Origin: Geothrix sp.
Lineage (GTDB): Bacteria > Acidobacteriota > Holophagae > Holophagales > Holophagaceae
Direction of reading: 5' to 3'
Assembly (NCBI RefSeq): GCF_030219325.1
Contig: NZ_CP126625.1
Location: 2,592,857-2,656,856, forward strand
Length of the DNA stretch: 64,000 nucleotides
Part shown: positions 1 through 8,460 of the stretch, in pieces
Numbering within the stretch: position 1 is the first letter of the stretch
Layout of the letters: each line of letters starts with the position of its first letter
Program-made: the position numbers and the translations under genes
Notes under the pieces: model-generated
Databases searched by the model: none
Told to the model about the DNA's origin: nothing
Seen by the model: the letters and a program-made list of their open reading frames with translations, nothing else

Positions 1-1363
1 AGGGCCCCACTTCCATCAGGGCCTCGAGCCGCACCTGGTAGAAGCTTCCGGGTTTCCCATCCTCGATCCAACGCTCGATCTTCTTGTAGGCGTTCTCCAC
101 CTCCACGATGGCGCCGTCCACCAGCACGCCGATGGAGATGGCGATGCCGGCCAGGCTCATGAGGTTGGCGTTCTGGCCGATGCCGAACATGGGGATGAAG
201 GCCAGGGCCACGCTCACGGGGATCGTGATGATGGGGACGATGGCCGAGGGGATGTGCCAGAGGAAGACCAGGATGATGATCGACACGACGATCATCTCCT
301 CGATGAGCTTGTGCTTCACCGTCTTGATGGCGTTGTGGATCAGCTCGGACCGGTCGTAGGTCGTCACCACCTCCACGCCCTCCGGCAGGCCCTGCTTCAG
401 CTCGGCGATCCTGGCTTTCACGCGCTCGATGACGTTCAGGGCGTTCTCGCCCTGGCGCATGACCACGATGCCGCCCACCACGTCGCCCTGGCCATCCAGA
501 TCCGCCAGACCCCGGCGCATCTCGGGGCCAAGGGTGACGGTGGCCACGTCGCCCAGCCGCACGGGGGTGCCGTTCTCGGCCTTGAGCACGGCCTGTTCAA
601 GATCCCAGGTGGTCTTCACGTAGCCCCGGCCCCGGACCATGTACTCCCGGCCGCTGTATTCCACGAGACGCCCGCCTCCCTCCGAGTTGGCCGCCTTCAC
701 CGCCCCGATGACGGCGTCGATGGGGATCCGGTAGGCCGCCATCTTGTTGGGGTTGAGCTGCACCTGGAACTGCTTGGCCTGGCCGCCCACCGTGGCCACC
801 TCGGCCACGCCGGGGGTGCTCTGGATGGCGTAGCGGAGGAACCAGTCCTGGAGGGACCTCAGTTCATCCGTGCTGTGTTTTCCGCTCTTGTCCACCAGGG
901 CGTACTGGTAGACCCAGCCCACGGAGCTGGCGTCGGGACCCAGCGAGGTCTGCACGCCGGCCGGCAGGTTGGAAGTGATCTTGCTGAGGTACTCCAGCGT
1001 TCGGCTGCGGGCCCAGTAGATGTCCGTGCCGTCCTCGAAGATCACGTAGACGTAGGAGAACCCGAAGTCCGAGAGGCCCCGCACGGCCTTCACCTTGGGG
1101 GCGCCCAGCAGGCTCGTGACGATGGGATAGGTCACCTGGTCCTCGACGAGGTCGGGGCTGCGGTCCCACTTGCTGTAGATGATCACCTGCGTGTCGCTGA
1201 GGTCCGGCAGGGCATCCATGGGGATGTTCCGCATGGTCCAGAAGGACATGACGATCAGCACCACGGATGCGGCCATCACCAGCCAGCGGTTCTCCGCCGA
1301 GAAGCGGATGATGCGTTGCAGGAAGGTCGGGTGTTCGGGATCGTAGCCTGCGTGGCCGCTCAT
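1..1363 (-). CDS. cusA: CusA/CzcA-type heavy-metal efflux RND pump, C-terminal part beyond the window
   Basis: This is the inner-membrane proton-driven pump of a tripartite metal exporter (Cu/Ag or Zn/Co/Cd class). Only the first ~454 residues are present, because the gene runs off the left edge; the family is usually ~1040 aa. Visible features are an N-terminal cytoplasmic stretch followed by TM1 (around AENRWLVMAAS), the periplasmic porter region with DALPDLSDTQV, and later transmembrane helices containing GIAISIGVLVDGAIVEVENA, typical of the heavy-metal RND subfamily. The ATG is at 1363. It is the last visible gene of a minus-strand operon after the adaptor and TolC genes. A hairpin-forming repeat separates it from the adaptor gene. 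Metal specificity cannot be read from this fragment. Confidence 0.9.
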   Translation of the reverse strand, partial: MSGHAGYDPEHPTFLQRIIRFSAENRWLVMAASVVLIVMSFWTMRNIPMDALPDLSDTQVIIYSKWDRSPDLVEDQVTYPIVTSLLGAPKVKAVRGLSDFGFSYVYVIFEDGTDIYWARSRTLEYLSKITSNLPAGVQTSLGPDASSVGWVYQYALVDKSGKHSTDELRSLQDWFLRYAIQSTPGVAEVATVGGQAKQFQVQLNPNKMAAYRIPIDAVIGAVKAANSEGGGRLVEYSGREYMVRGRGYVKTTWDLEQAVLKAENGTPVRLGDVATVTLGPEMRRGLADLDGQGDVVGGIVVMRQGENALNVIERVKARIAELKQGLPEGVEVVTTYDRSELIHNAIKTVKHKLIEEMIVVSIIILVFLWHIPSAIVPIITIPVSVALAFIPMFGIGQNANLMSLAGIAISIGVLVDGAIVEVENAYKKIERWIEDGKPGSFYQVRLEALMEVGP

Positions 1364-1433
1364 ACAGACCCTCCCCGGCTCATCCGAGCGGACCGATCGG
1401 CCGCGCAGCTCGCACCTGAACAGGAATTTTTAA

Positions 1434-1521
1434 AGCTGAGGAAAGCAGAGGAGCTGAGGAAAGCGGAAAAGGAACCTTTTGCTTTTCTCAGCTCTCCTCC
1501 GCTCCTCCGCTCGCCTCCGCT
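1434..1521. repeat. imperfect inverted repeat between adaptor and pump genes
   Basis: The left arm (about 1434-1472) is built from GAGGAAAGC-like words. The right arm (about 1475-1521) is largely its reverse complement (CTCAGC, CTCCTCCGCT words), so the transcript can fold into a long imperfect hairpin. The architecture, short repeated words forming two complementary arms, is the same as in the other intergenic repeats of this window, but the word is different. Confidence 0.65.
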
Positions 1522-1561
1522 TATGAAATTCTTTGGCAATGGGTTCATGACCATCCTCGAT

Positions 1562-2863
1562 TCAGTGCTTGTGGGTCAGCTGGGCCAGGGCGGCCTTCAG
1601 GCGGGACTCGGAATCCACCAGGAAGTTGGCGCGCACGACGACTTCCTCACCGACCTTCAGACCGGAGCGGATCTCCACCTTCTCGCCCACCATGGTGCCG
1701 GTGGTCACTTCCCGGGGCTCGAACCTGCCCCCGCCCAGGGCCACGAAGACCACCTTGGTGGTGCCCGCATCCAGCACCGCGTCCAGGGGGATGATCATGC
1801 CCTTCCGCCCCTGCCCCTTCAGCAGGACGTCCCCGAACATCTCCGGCTTGAGCTCGCCCCTGGGATTGGCGAACTCCACGCGGGCCCTGGCCGTGCGGGT
1901 CTTGGGATCCATGACCGGATCCACGAACACGATCCGCCCCCGGAAGGTCTTCCCGGGCGAGGCCTCGACCATCAGGTCCGCGGGCATGCCCACCTTGGCG
2001 CGACCCAGTTCGGCCTCGTACACGTCCACCTGCACCCAGACCCGGCTGAGGTCCGTGATCTCGAAGAGGATGTCCGCCGGCGTGATGCGGGCGCCCTCCA
2101 TCACGTTCTTCACCGTCACCACGCCCGAGATGGGGCTGCGCAGCGTCAGGGCCTTCTGGACCTCGCCGGTCTTCTCGAGGTGGTCGATGGCCTCCTTCGG
2201 CACGTCCCAGAGACCGAGACGGCGCTTGGCAGATTCCAGCAGCTCGCCGCCGCTGCCCTGCAGGGATCCCCCCGCGAGGGATTTCTGGGTCTGGAGGGCC
2301 AGGAGGTACTCCCGCTGGGCGCTCACGAACTCCGGGCTGTAGAGGCTGAACAGGGGCTGGCCCTTGGCCACGGGCTTGCCCACGAAATCCACGAAGAGCT
2401 TCTCCACGAAGCCCTCCACCTTCACGGTCACCTTGCGGACGCGGGTCTCGTCGACCACCACGCGCCCCAGGGCCCGGAGCTCTCCGCTCACCATCCCCTC
2501 CGCCACCTTCTCGGTCCTGAGGCCGATGAGCTGCTGGCGTTCGGGGTCGATGGTGATGGCCGCGTGGCCCTCGAGCCCGGTTCCGCCGGTGCCCACCTCC
2601 TCCATGGGCACCAGGTCCATGCCACAGATGGGGCAGGCCCCCGGGTGGTCCTGGATGATCTGCGGGTGCATGGGGCACTGGTACATCTGCTTCTTGGGCG
2701 CGGCTGCGCTGGTGGCTCCGTGGTCGTGACCGTCCTTGGCGCCGGGACGGAGCAGGGCCATGGCTCCCACGCCCACCACCAGGCCGAGGGTGACGAAGGC
2801 GATGGGGCGGAAGGGGAACCCGGACCTGGCCGGGACTTCGAGTGAGGGCTGTTCGAGGCTCAT
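1562..2863 (-). CDS. cusB: CusB-type periplasmic adaptor with heavy-metal-binding domain
   Basis: This is the membrane-fusion (HlyD/CusB-type) subunit that couples the RND pump to TolC. The 433-aa protein has an N-terminal membrane anchor (about residues 19-37) and a His-rich patch GHDH. A heavy-metal-binding domain follows at residues 61-86, with C63, H66, C77 and C80 in the YQCPMHP...CPICGMDLVP signature. The barrel-sandwich/lipoyl and beta-barrel domains come next. The HMBD plus adaptor arrangement is characteristic of Cu/Ag (CusB) exporters, though Zn/Co versions exist. The ATG at 2863 is 10 bp after the TolC stop, so the genes are co-transcribed. Confidence 0.9.
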   Translation of the reverse strand: MSLEQPSLEVPARSGFPFRPIAFVTLGLVVGVGAMALLRPGAKDGHDHGATSAAAPKKQMYQCPMHPQIIQDHPGACPICGMDLVPMEEVGTGGTGLEGHAAITIDPERQQLIGLRTEKVAEGMVSGELRALGRVVVDETRVRKVTVKVEGFVEKLFVDFVGKPVAKGQPLFSLYSPEFVSAQREYLLALQTQKSLAGGSLQGSGGELLESAKRRLGLWDVPKEAIDHLEKTGEVQKALTLRSPISGVVTVKNVMEGARITPADILFEITDLSRVWVQVDVYEAELGRAKVGMPADLMVEASPGKTFRGRIVFVDPVMDPKTRTARARVEFANPRGELKPEMFGDVLLKGQGRKGMIIPLDAVLDAGTTKVVFVALGGGRFEPREVTTGTMVGEKVEIRSGLKVGEEVVVRANFLVDSESRLKAALAQLTHKH

Positions 2864-2873
2864 GGTGGATCTC

Positions 2874-4256
2874 CTACATCTTGGTCATGGCGGGACCGCT
2901 GTCCTGGGCCGCGCCCGGGGCCTTGGCGGTGGATCTGGAGGCGGTCGGAGCGGCGGCACCGGAGGAGATGCTGGCGGAACCGAGGGAGCCGCCAGTGATG
3001 GGCGCCGTGGGCCCGAGGGCCGCCTCGCGCAGGGCGATGTGCTGGGCCTGGAGCTGGGCCAGGGTCTGCAGGTAGGAACCCTGGTCGCCCACCCACCCGT
3101 TGAGGGCCTCCAGGGCACCCAGGAAGGAGCCCCGCCCCGCCTCGTACTGGGCCAGGGAGGCCTTGAAGCTGGCCTCGCTCTGCACCAGCAGCCCATCGCG
3201 GTACAGATCGCGGATGCCCCGCAGGGACCGGATCTGGAAGGTGCGTTCCTCCGTGCGCTGCCAGAGCAGCGTGTGCACGGAATCCACCTCGGCCTTCTGG
3301 CCGAGCCGGTGGTGGTCATGCTCCGCCACCGCCCGCTGCTGCTTGTTGCGGCCGTAGATGGGCAGGGAGATGCTCACCCCCACCTGCCACATGGGGTCGA
3401 GCCCGCCCCGGGGCATGAGGCCCGCCGTCACGGCGAAATCGGGCCGCCGGTCCAGCCTGGCCAGGTCCATCTGCTTCTCGGACTGCTGCACGCCGGCCCA
3501 GGCTCCCGCCAGCTCCGGGCTGCGGGCCTCCACGGCTTCCAGGGTCAGCAGCTCCGGTTCGGGCAGGTCCCGCAGGGAGGCGGTGGTGTCGATGGGATCT
3601 TCCGGGTGGTGCTGGCGCAGGCGGTTGAGGCCGGCCAGGGCTGATTTCTCCTCCGCCTCCAGGGCGAAGGCGGCCTGCTTCAGCCGCGTCCGTTCCAGCT
3701 GGGCCCGCAGCAGATCGACCTGACTGCCCAGCCCCACCTCATAGCGGGAGCGGGCCAGCCGTTCGGCCTGCTCCAGGAAGGTCGCCTGCTGGGCCTGGAG
3801 GGTCTTCTGCTCCCGGATCAGCAGCAGGGCCGCGTAGCCCCGCCTCACGTCGGCTTCCAGCCCCAGGCTCACACGGCTCTTCGCCGCCTCGGACACCTTC
3901 ACGCCCAGGGCTGCAACTTCCGTCCGCAGGCCGCGCTTGCCGGGCCAGGGGAAGGGCTGGGTGAAGGCCACGCTGTAGAAGCTGGTCTCCATGCGGCCCA
4001 CTTCCAGGCGCTTGAAACCGTCGTTCTGCAGGCCCAGGGACAGCGAGGGATCCGGCAGGACGCCGGCCTGCGGCACGCGCTCCTGGTCGATGCGGACGGC
4101 GTGATCCGCCTTCAGGAAGTCTGGATGGTCCTGCAGGGTCTCCCGCAAGAGGTCCGCCAGCACAGGGTCGGTCGATGGAGGTTGGGTCGGGGGGGCCTGG
4201 GCGTGACCGGGCGCAAAGAGCACCAGGGCTGGGACCAGGCGCAGGGATGAGCGCAT
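2874..4256 (-). CDS. TolC-family outer-membrane efflux protein (CusC-like)
   Basis: This is the outer-membrane channel partner of the neighbouring metal RND pump. The 460-aa product starts with a signal peptide (MRSSLRLVPALVLFAPGHAQA) and then the two long alpha-helical hairpin repeats typical of OEP/TolC proteins, rich in Ala, Leu, Arg and Gln. Typical segments include YEVGLGSQVDLLRAQLE and ISLPIYGRNKQQRAVAEH. The C-terminal tail after about residue 425 is low-complexity Ala/Ser/Pro. It lies second in the operon after the Cys-rich protein gene and directly before the adaptor gene. Confidence 0.88.
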   Translation of the reverse strand: MRSSLRLVPALVLFAPGHAQAPPTQPPSTDPVLADLLRETLQDHPDFLKADHAVRIDQERVPQAGVLPDPSLSLGLQNDGFKRLEVGRMETSFYSVAFTQPFPWPGKRGLRTEVAALGVKVSEAAKSRVSLGLEADVRRGYAALLLIREQKTLQAQQATFLEQAERLARSRYEVGLGSQVDLLRAQLERTRLKQAAFALEAEEKSALAGLNRLRQHHPEDPIDTTASLRDLPEPELLTLEAVEARSPELAGAWAGVQQSEKQMDLARLDRRPDFAVTAGLMPRGGLDPMWQVGVSISLPIYGRNKQQRAVAEHDHHRLGQKAEVDSVHTLLWQRTEERTFQIRSLRGIRDLYRDGLLVQSEASFKASLAQYEAGRGSFLGALEALNGWVGDQGSYLQTLAQLQAQHIALREAALGPTAPITGGSLGSASISSGAAAPTASRSTAKAPGAAQDSGPAMTKM

Positions 4257-4325
4257 GGGAACTCCGGAAGGGAAACGTGGCGGCGGCCCGCCTGGATCGG
4301 CGGGCAGGGCTTCGCTGGTCTCCGC

Positions 4326-4706
4326 TCAGATCCGGAACGTGCCCAGGTGCGCGAGCTGCCGCCCCAGGTCCGGGTCGCGTCCCTGGACGAGGGGCCTTGG
4401 CGCCGTGGCGTCGGAAGCGACCCGCGCCTCGGCCCACTGGGTGGGTTCCGGCCGGGGCTCGGTGCGCCGCTGGGCCTGCTGGTTCCGGCGCAGGGAGACC
4501 TGGGGGGCCACCACCGTCTGGCGGTCCGGGCAGGCGCCCCGCGAAGGTCCCCGGTTGCCTTCCGGCTTCGGGCAGGGGCAGCTGTCCTCGATGCCGCTGG
4601 GCGTTCCGCAGCAGCAGGTGTGCGGGGCCTGCGCCGGCGCCCAGTCCCCCGCCCCGCCGCCCAGGAGCAGCACGACGGCAAGGATGGCGCGCAGGATCGA
4701 CCGCAC
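4326..4706 (-). CDS. small Cys-rich exported protein of the metal-efflux operon
   Basis: This 126-aa protein has a signal peptide (MRSILRAILAVVLLLGGGAG) and a Cys-rich N-terminus (HTCCCGTP, then CPCPKPEG and CPDRQ). The remainder is hydrophilic and Arg/Pro-rich. I do not recognise a named family. The clustered cysteines and its place as first gene of the Cus-like operon, 69 bp before tolC, suggest a periplasmic metal-binding or metal-relay protein; that role is inference. The opposite strand is also open here, but the signal peptide, the start with a GGAGG-like ribosome site and the co-orientation favour this frame. Confidence 0.65.
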   Translation of the reverse strand: MRSILRAILAVVLLLGGGAGDWAPAQAPHTCCCGTPSGIEDSCPCPKPEGNRGPSRGACPDRQTVVAPQVSLRRNQQAQRRTEPRPEPTQWAEARVASDATAPRPLVQGRDPDLGRQLAHLGTFRI

Positions 4707-4767
4707 GGAGGAACCTCCGGATGCTTCCCATCATAGGCCTTCCACTCATGTGGCAACACGGAATCCT

Positions 4768-4779
4768 TGACCGAGGTCA
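4768..4779. promoter_or_regulatory. 12-bp perfect palindrome in a divergent promoter region
   Basis: TGACCGAGGTCA is a perfect inverted repeat in the 138-bp gap between the metal-efflux operon (start 4706, minus) and the FAD oxidoreductase (start 4845, plus). It could be an operator for either gene. No metalloregulator gene is adjacent, so the assignment is speculative. Confidence 0.25.
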
Positions 4780-4844
4780 CAGGGATCCGGCGACCGGAGG
4801 CCACCCGAACCAGATTCGGCGCGCATCAGGGCTACGATGGTTCC

Positions 4845-5915
4845 ATGGGCACGGTTGAAACGGCAGAGGTTGTGATCGTCGGGGGCGGCATCGCGGGGCT
4901 CGGCCTCGCCTGCCACCTGGCCGGGGCCGGCCAGCCGGGGATCGTGCTGCTGGACCGCGAGGACCAGCCCGGCACCTATGCCAGCGGCCACAACGCCGCC
5001 GTGGCCCGCGCCCTCACGGGCCGGGACGAGCACACGGCCCTGGCGGTGGAGGGGCGGCGGCGGCTCGCCGCGGCCGGCCTGCTGACCCCCAGCGGCGGCC
5101 TGCTGGTGAGCGCCGACCCCGGCCCCCTGGCGCCCTTCGAGGCCGAAGCCGCGCGGCACGGGGTGGAGGTCCGGCGGGGCGAGGGCATCCCCCTGCCCGG
5201 CCTGAAGGCCGCGGAACACCTGGCCATCCCCGGCGACGGCGTCATCGACATCGCGGGCCTGCTGCGTGCCTGCGCCGAGGGCGCCCGGGCGGGTGGCGCG
5301 GACCTGCGCTTCGGCTGCGCCATGCTCGATCTCAAGCCCACCGGTGACGGCTTCGACCTCGACACGGACCGCGGCCTCCTGCATGCGAAGACCCTGGCCA
5401 TCGCCGCCGGCGCCTGGGCCGGGGAACTGGGCCGCAGCGCGGGCTCGCAGCTCGAGTTCACGCCCCTGCGGCGCTCCCTGGTGTGGAGCGGCGCCGCCCA
5501 TCCCCAGCAGGAGCCCTGGGCCTGGTGGGTGGACCGTCCCTTCTACCTGCGCCCCGAAAGCGGCGGCCTGCTCATGTGCCCCTGCGAGGAGGTCGCCGTG
5601 CCCCTGCCCGCCCGCGGGCGCCAGCCCGACACCGATCCCGCCGTGCTGGAGGGCCTCTTCGCCAGCCTGCGCGAGCTGGCCCCCCACCTGGCCGAGCGCC
5701 CCGTCACGCGGTACTGGACCGGCCTGCGCACCTTCGCGCCGGACCGCCGCTTCGTCCTGGGCTGGGATCCCTGGAACCCCCGCCTCTTCTGGTCCGCGGG
5801 CCTGGGCGGCCACGGCATGACCAGCGGCCTCGCCGTGGGCCAGCTGGCCGCCGACTGCTACCTGCGCCACGCCACCTCCGGGCCGCTCGATCCGGCGCGG
5901 TTTCGGCAGGCGTGA
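4845..5915 (+). CDS. FAD-dependent oxidoreductase of the DAO family (D-amino-acid/glycine oxidase-like)
   Basis: The product is 356 aa. It opens with a Rossmann FAD-binding fingerprint (VVIVGGGIAGLGLACHLA) followed by an acidic beta-strand end (LLDRED), and closes with the DAO-family C-terminal motif around WSAGLGGHGMTSGLAVGQLAA. These proteins oxidise the amine of D-amino acids, glycine or related imino acids. The fold resembles DadA/DauA/glycine-oxidase members, but the substrate cannot be read off. The ATG at 4845 was chosen because the dinucleotide fold begins eight residues later; an upstream in-frame ATG would add an unrelated stretch. Confidence 0.82.
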   Translation: MGTVETAEVVIVGGGIAGLGLACHLAGAGQPGIVLLDREDQPGTYASGHNAAVARALTGRDEHTALAVEGRRRLAAAGLLTPSGGLLVSADPGPLAPFEAEAARHGVEVRRGEGIPLPGLKAAEHLAIPGDGVIDIAGLLRACAEGARAGGADLRFGCAMLDLKPTGDGFDLDTDRGLLHAKTLAIAAGAWAGELGRSAGSQLEFTPLRRSLVWSGAAHPQQEPWAWWVDRPFYLRPESGGLLMCPCEEVAVPLPARGRQPDTDPAVLEGLFASLRELAPHLAERPVTRYWTGLRTFAPDRRFVLGWDPWNPRLFWSAGLGGHGMTSGLAVGQLAADCYLRHATSGPLDPARFRQA

Positions 5916-5930
5916 ATTCAAGAAATTGAA

Positions 5931-6015
5931 ACCGCAGATGACGCAGATTTCGCAGATGAAAACCCTCAGTGAGCGTGCCTCATATTTATCTGCGTCCATC
6001 TGCGACATCTGCGGT
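5931..6015. repeat. CGCAGATGA-word stem-loop repeat
   Basis: The left arm (5931-5960) consists of three near-copies of a CGCAGATGA word. The right arm (about 5985-6015) carries the complementary ATCTGCG words and ends GCGGT, complementary to the ACCGC at the left end. It fills the 139-bp gap between the FAD oxidoreductase and the amidase. Related copies occur at 16669, 18847 and 42261. Confidence 0.75.
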
Positions 6016-6054
6016 TCCAGTATTTTTTCGCGAGGTTGGATCTAGGATCGTTCC

Positions 6055-6891
6055 ATGCGCCCCAGCACCCTCCGCGTCGCCCTCATCCAGCAGGCCACCC
6101 TCTGGCAGGATCCCGCCGCCAACCTGGCGCGGGCCCGGGGCTTCGTGGCGGAGGCGGCCCGCGCCGGTGCGAGGGTGGCGGTGTTCCCGGAGCTGTTCAC
6201 CCTGGGCTTCACCATGGCCCCCGAACCCTTCGCCGAGGCGATCCCCGGCCCCACGGTGGAGGCCGTGGCCAGCCTGTCGCGGGAGTTCGGCCTCTACCTG
6301 GTGGGTTCCGTGGTCGAAGCCCACGCGCCCCACCCCCGCAACGCCGCCTTCGTCACGGCGCCGGACGGATCGCTCCTGGCGGCCTACCGCAAGATCCACC
6401 CCTTCTCCTACGGCGAGGAGAACCTGCACTACAGCGGTGGCACCGAGTGTCCCGTGTTCGCAGTGGACGGCATCCCCTGCGGCCTGCAGATCTGCTACGA
6501 CCTGCGCTTCCCCGAGCCCTTCCGCGCCCTGGCGGCCAGGGGCGCCGAGGTGGTCTTCGTGCCCGCCAACTGGCCCGCCCGGCGCATCGCCGCCTGGTCC
6601 ACCCTGCTGGCCGCCCGCGCCATCGAGAACCAGCTGGCCGTCGGCGGCGTCAACCGCGTGGGCCGCGACGCCCTGGGCCTCGACTACCCCGGCGCCTCGG
6701 CACTGCACGACTGCTTTGGTGAAGTCATCGCCCAAGGGGCTGCCACCGAAGGACTGGTGGTCGGAGACATCGACCTCACCCAGCTGCGCGCCTGGCGCGA
6801 GCGGTTCCCGGCGCTGAAGGATCGACGGGTGGAAGTGTACTCGGCGCTAGAGAGGAAAGACAAAACACCGATGAACACCGATCAAAGCTGA
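6055..6891 (+). CDS. carbon-nitrogen hydrolase (nitrilase superfamily, omega-amidase-like)
   Basis: This is a 278-aa cytoplasmic hydrolase of the nitrilase superfamily, which cleaves amide C-N bonds. The Glu-Lys-Cys triad is visible: E46 in VFPELFTLGF, K113 in YRKIHPF, and C147 in GLQICYDLRFPEPF. The last motif and the short length resemble omega-amidase/Nit2-YafV-type enzymes acting on dicarboxylate monoamides, but substrate assignment is tentative. The final ~13 residues (from about ERKDKTPMNT) are encoded by the repeat at 6866, so the native C-terminus may have been extended by insertion of that repeat. Confidence 0.85.
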   Translation: MRPSTLRVALIQQATLWQDPAANLARARGFVAEAARAGARVAVFPELFTLGFTMAPEPFAEAIPGPTVEAVASLSREFGLYLVGSVVEAHAPHPRNAAFVTAPDGSLLAAYRKIHPFSYGEENLHYSGGTECPVFAVDGIPCGLQICYDLRFPEPFRALAARGAEVVFVPANWPARRIAAWSTLLAARAIENQLAVGGVNRVGRDALGLDYPGASALHDCFGEVIAQGAATEGLVVGDIDLTQLRAWRERFPALKDRRVEVYSALERKDKTPMNTDQS

Positions 6892-6900
6892 TGAACACCG
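6866..6900. repeat. ACACCGATGA-word repeat overlapping the amidase 3' end
   Basis: Three near-copies of the word AACACCGAT/GATGAACACCGAT lie here. The same words occur in inverted orientation at 12283-12341, on the other side of the integron array, so the array is bracketed by inverted copies of this short repeat. Confidence 0.6.
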
Positions 6901-6914
6901 ATCTGTTTTCGGGA

Positions 6915-7026
6915 AGCTAACCGGGCCCCGCCTGCACTGAGGCGCTGAGCGAAGCCGAGGAAGCGGAAAGCTGAGAGAGAGCGGAAGGCAATGCAGGCGG
7001 GGTCCGAGTTGAGCTAGGGGTTAGGC
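6915..7026 (-). repeat. attC 1 (distal end of array; R' core missing)
   Basis: This is the attC of the last cassette. R'' (7020-7026), L'', the central palindrome and L' align with the other sites, but the sequence stops matching after L' at about 6915 and no GTTAGGC core follows. It is therefore a truncated or decayed site that marks the array boundary. Confidence 0.85.
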
Positions 7027-7035
7027 ATTCCGGGT

Positions 7036-7581
7036 TCACTGTCTAGCTATCGCCTTTTTAATGGTACTGTTGACAGCTAGCAAATCATTAAGCATGGTCA
7101 TGTATCTGTCTTCACGGTGAATTGCAGTCATTGCCAAAAGTGTAAACGGTTGATATTGCTTAATTCGAGAACATATATCTATGATTTCTTCCTTTTTGAA
7201 GATCTGGAGCAGCAGTGGATCGCTGTCATCAGAGAAGCTGTAAAGGAGGTCGAGCATTGCGACCTTGCCTTCGTGGTAAACATTGAAGGGCTCAGTTCCT
7301 GTTTCCTCTGCAACACTCCAGCCAGGCCCATTTCCGTTTCGCTTATCTTCGGCAAGGATGCAAAGGTAACCGAAGTATTGCATGGAGTTGGCCATGTTTA
7401 GCCAAGCTGTATGAGCTGTTCGAATTTTATCTAAGGCGAATTCTAGCGACATCTCCGTTATCTTCTGGCGTAAATGACGACGCCTATACCTAAAAACGAC
7501 ATAAGAGGAAAAGATGAGTGAGAGGACGGAAAGAAATAAGGAGACGATTTGAATAGCGCTGGTGTCGTTAGATGGATTCAT
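7036..7581 (-). CDS. cassette protein, membrane-anchored, unknown function
   Basis: The product is 181 aa. An N-terminal membrane helix (about residues 10-30, IVSLFLSVLSLIFSSYVVF) is followed by a basic stretch RYRRRHLRQK, then a soluble alpha-helical cytoplasmic domain. I do not recognise the family. It is the eighth and distal cassette. Unlike several neighbours, it has its own GGAG ribosome-binding site five bases before the ATG at 7581. Base composition and codon use are clearly AT-richer than the flanking chromosome, as is usual for captured cassettes. Confidence 0.75.
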   Translation of the reverse strand: MNPSNDTSAIQIVSLFLSVLSLIFSSYVVFRYRRRHLRQKITEMSLEFALDKIRTAHTAWLNMANSMQYFGYLCILAEDKRNGNGPGWSVAEETGTEPFNVYHEGKVAMLDLLYSFSDDSDPLLLQIFKKEEIIDICSRIKQYQPFTLLAMTAIHREDRYMTMLNDLLAVNSTIKKAIARQ

Positions 7582-7599
7582 TGGATCTCCATGGGGAAT

Positions 7600-7723
7600 G
7601 CCTAACGAATGAAGCTAAGCGGCCACGCCTGCACCGAGACGATGAGCGGAGCCGGGATAGCGAAATGCTGAGAGAGAGCGGAAGGCAATGCAGGCGGGGT
7701 CCGACTTGAGCGAGAGGTTAGGC
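7600..7723 (-). repeat. attC 2
   Basis: A 124-bp attC with core 7717-7723 (GTTAGGC on plus) and core 7600-7606 (GCCTAAC). It belongs to the cassette at 7729-8325 and shares almost all of its sequence with the other sites. Confidence 0.92.
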
Positions 7724-7728
7724 CATGA

Positions 7729-8325
7729 CTACTGCTCAAGAAATGCCTCTGGATTTTTAAGGCGCTTGGCCTGAATAGCGGCTTTGTATAGACCCTGGAA
7801 TGATTCAGTCTCGGAGGCCCAATCGAACTTGGAAGCCTGAACCTGAGGGTACAACAGCTTGAGCGCGGAGCGAGCACCGTGGCCAGCAAGGACATTACTT
7901 GCTGAAACCCAATCGACAAGGAAATCTGACGCCGCATAGAGCTTGAACACACCCCATAGATGGAAGGCTTCTGACCATTCCTGGGAGTTGGCCTCGAAAC
8001 CGCCATGATTCTGTGCGTGCCAGAGCCGGAGAAGGGAAGGCCTATCACCCCGCGAGGCAAGCCATAGATTGGCCCAATATCCCGGCTTGCCGGCGTTCTC
8101 CCGCGCAACGATTTCGACCAATCTGCGGAATTCTTTTCTGGATTTCACCCTTGCCGATTGGAGTGCTTCGACTGCTTTGACCTTTTCCTGATATTCAAAG
8201 GCCTGAATCATTTCTTCTGCATAGTTGTATTCCAGAGCATATGGATCTGGCAGTTTTCTGGCATCGCCCCTCAATGGGGATACTACAAACAGTATTGGTA
8301 TCGCCAAAAGAGAGGATGCGTTCAT
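7729..8325 (-). CDS. cassette protein, exported, unknown function
   Basis: The product is 198 aa with a signal peptide (MNASSLLAIPILFVVSPLRGDA) and a mostly helical mature region rich in Trp, Leu and Ala. No family was recognised. The ATG at 8325 lies only five bases after the attC core (TTAGGC), so the core AGG is the only ribosome-site-like sequence in front of it. The TAG stop is at 7731-7729, just before its attC. Confidence 0.72.
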   Translation of the reverse strand: MNASSLLAIPILFVVSPLRGDARKLPDPYALEYNYAEEMIQAFEYQEKVKAVEALQSARVKSRKEFRRLVEIVARENAGKPGYWANLWLASRGDRPSLLRLWHAQNHGGFEANSQEWSEAFHLWGVFKLYAASDFLVDWVSASNVLAGHGARSALKLLYPQVQASKFDWASETESFQGLYKAAIQAKRLKNPEAFLEQ

Positions 8326-8330
8326 CGAGG

Positions 8331-8454
8331 GCCTAACGAATGAAGCTAAGCGGCCCCGCCTGCACCGAGGCGATGAGCGGAGCCGGGATAGCGGAATGCT
8401 GAGAGAGAGCGGAGGGCAATGCAGGCGGGGTCCGACTTGAGCGGAGGGTTAGGC
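8331..8454 (-). repeat. attC 3
   Basis: A 124-bp attC with cores at 8331-8337 and 8448-8454. It belongs to the cassette at 8461-8982. It has a few substitutions relative to attC 2 in the palindromic arms (CCCCGCC in place of CACGCC), compatible with the stem. Confidence 0.92.
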
Positions 8455-8460
8455 TGCCGA

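Noticed and set aside
254-2845. Long plus-strand open frame opposite the CusB and CusA genes
   Set aside because: Composed of His/Gly/Leu/Asp-rich low-complexity protein, the usual shadow of high-GC codons on the opposite strand; the minus-strand genes have clear domains.
7602-8108. Frames running through attC sites (also 9703-10263 upstream part, 10713-10913)
   Set aside because: They translate the attC sequence itself and overlap real cassette genes in another frame.
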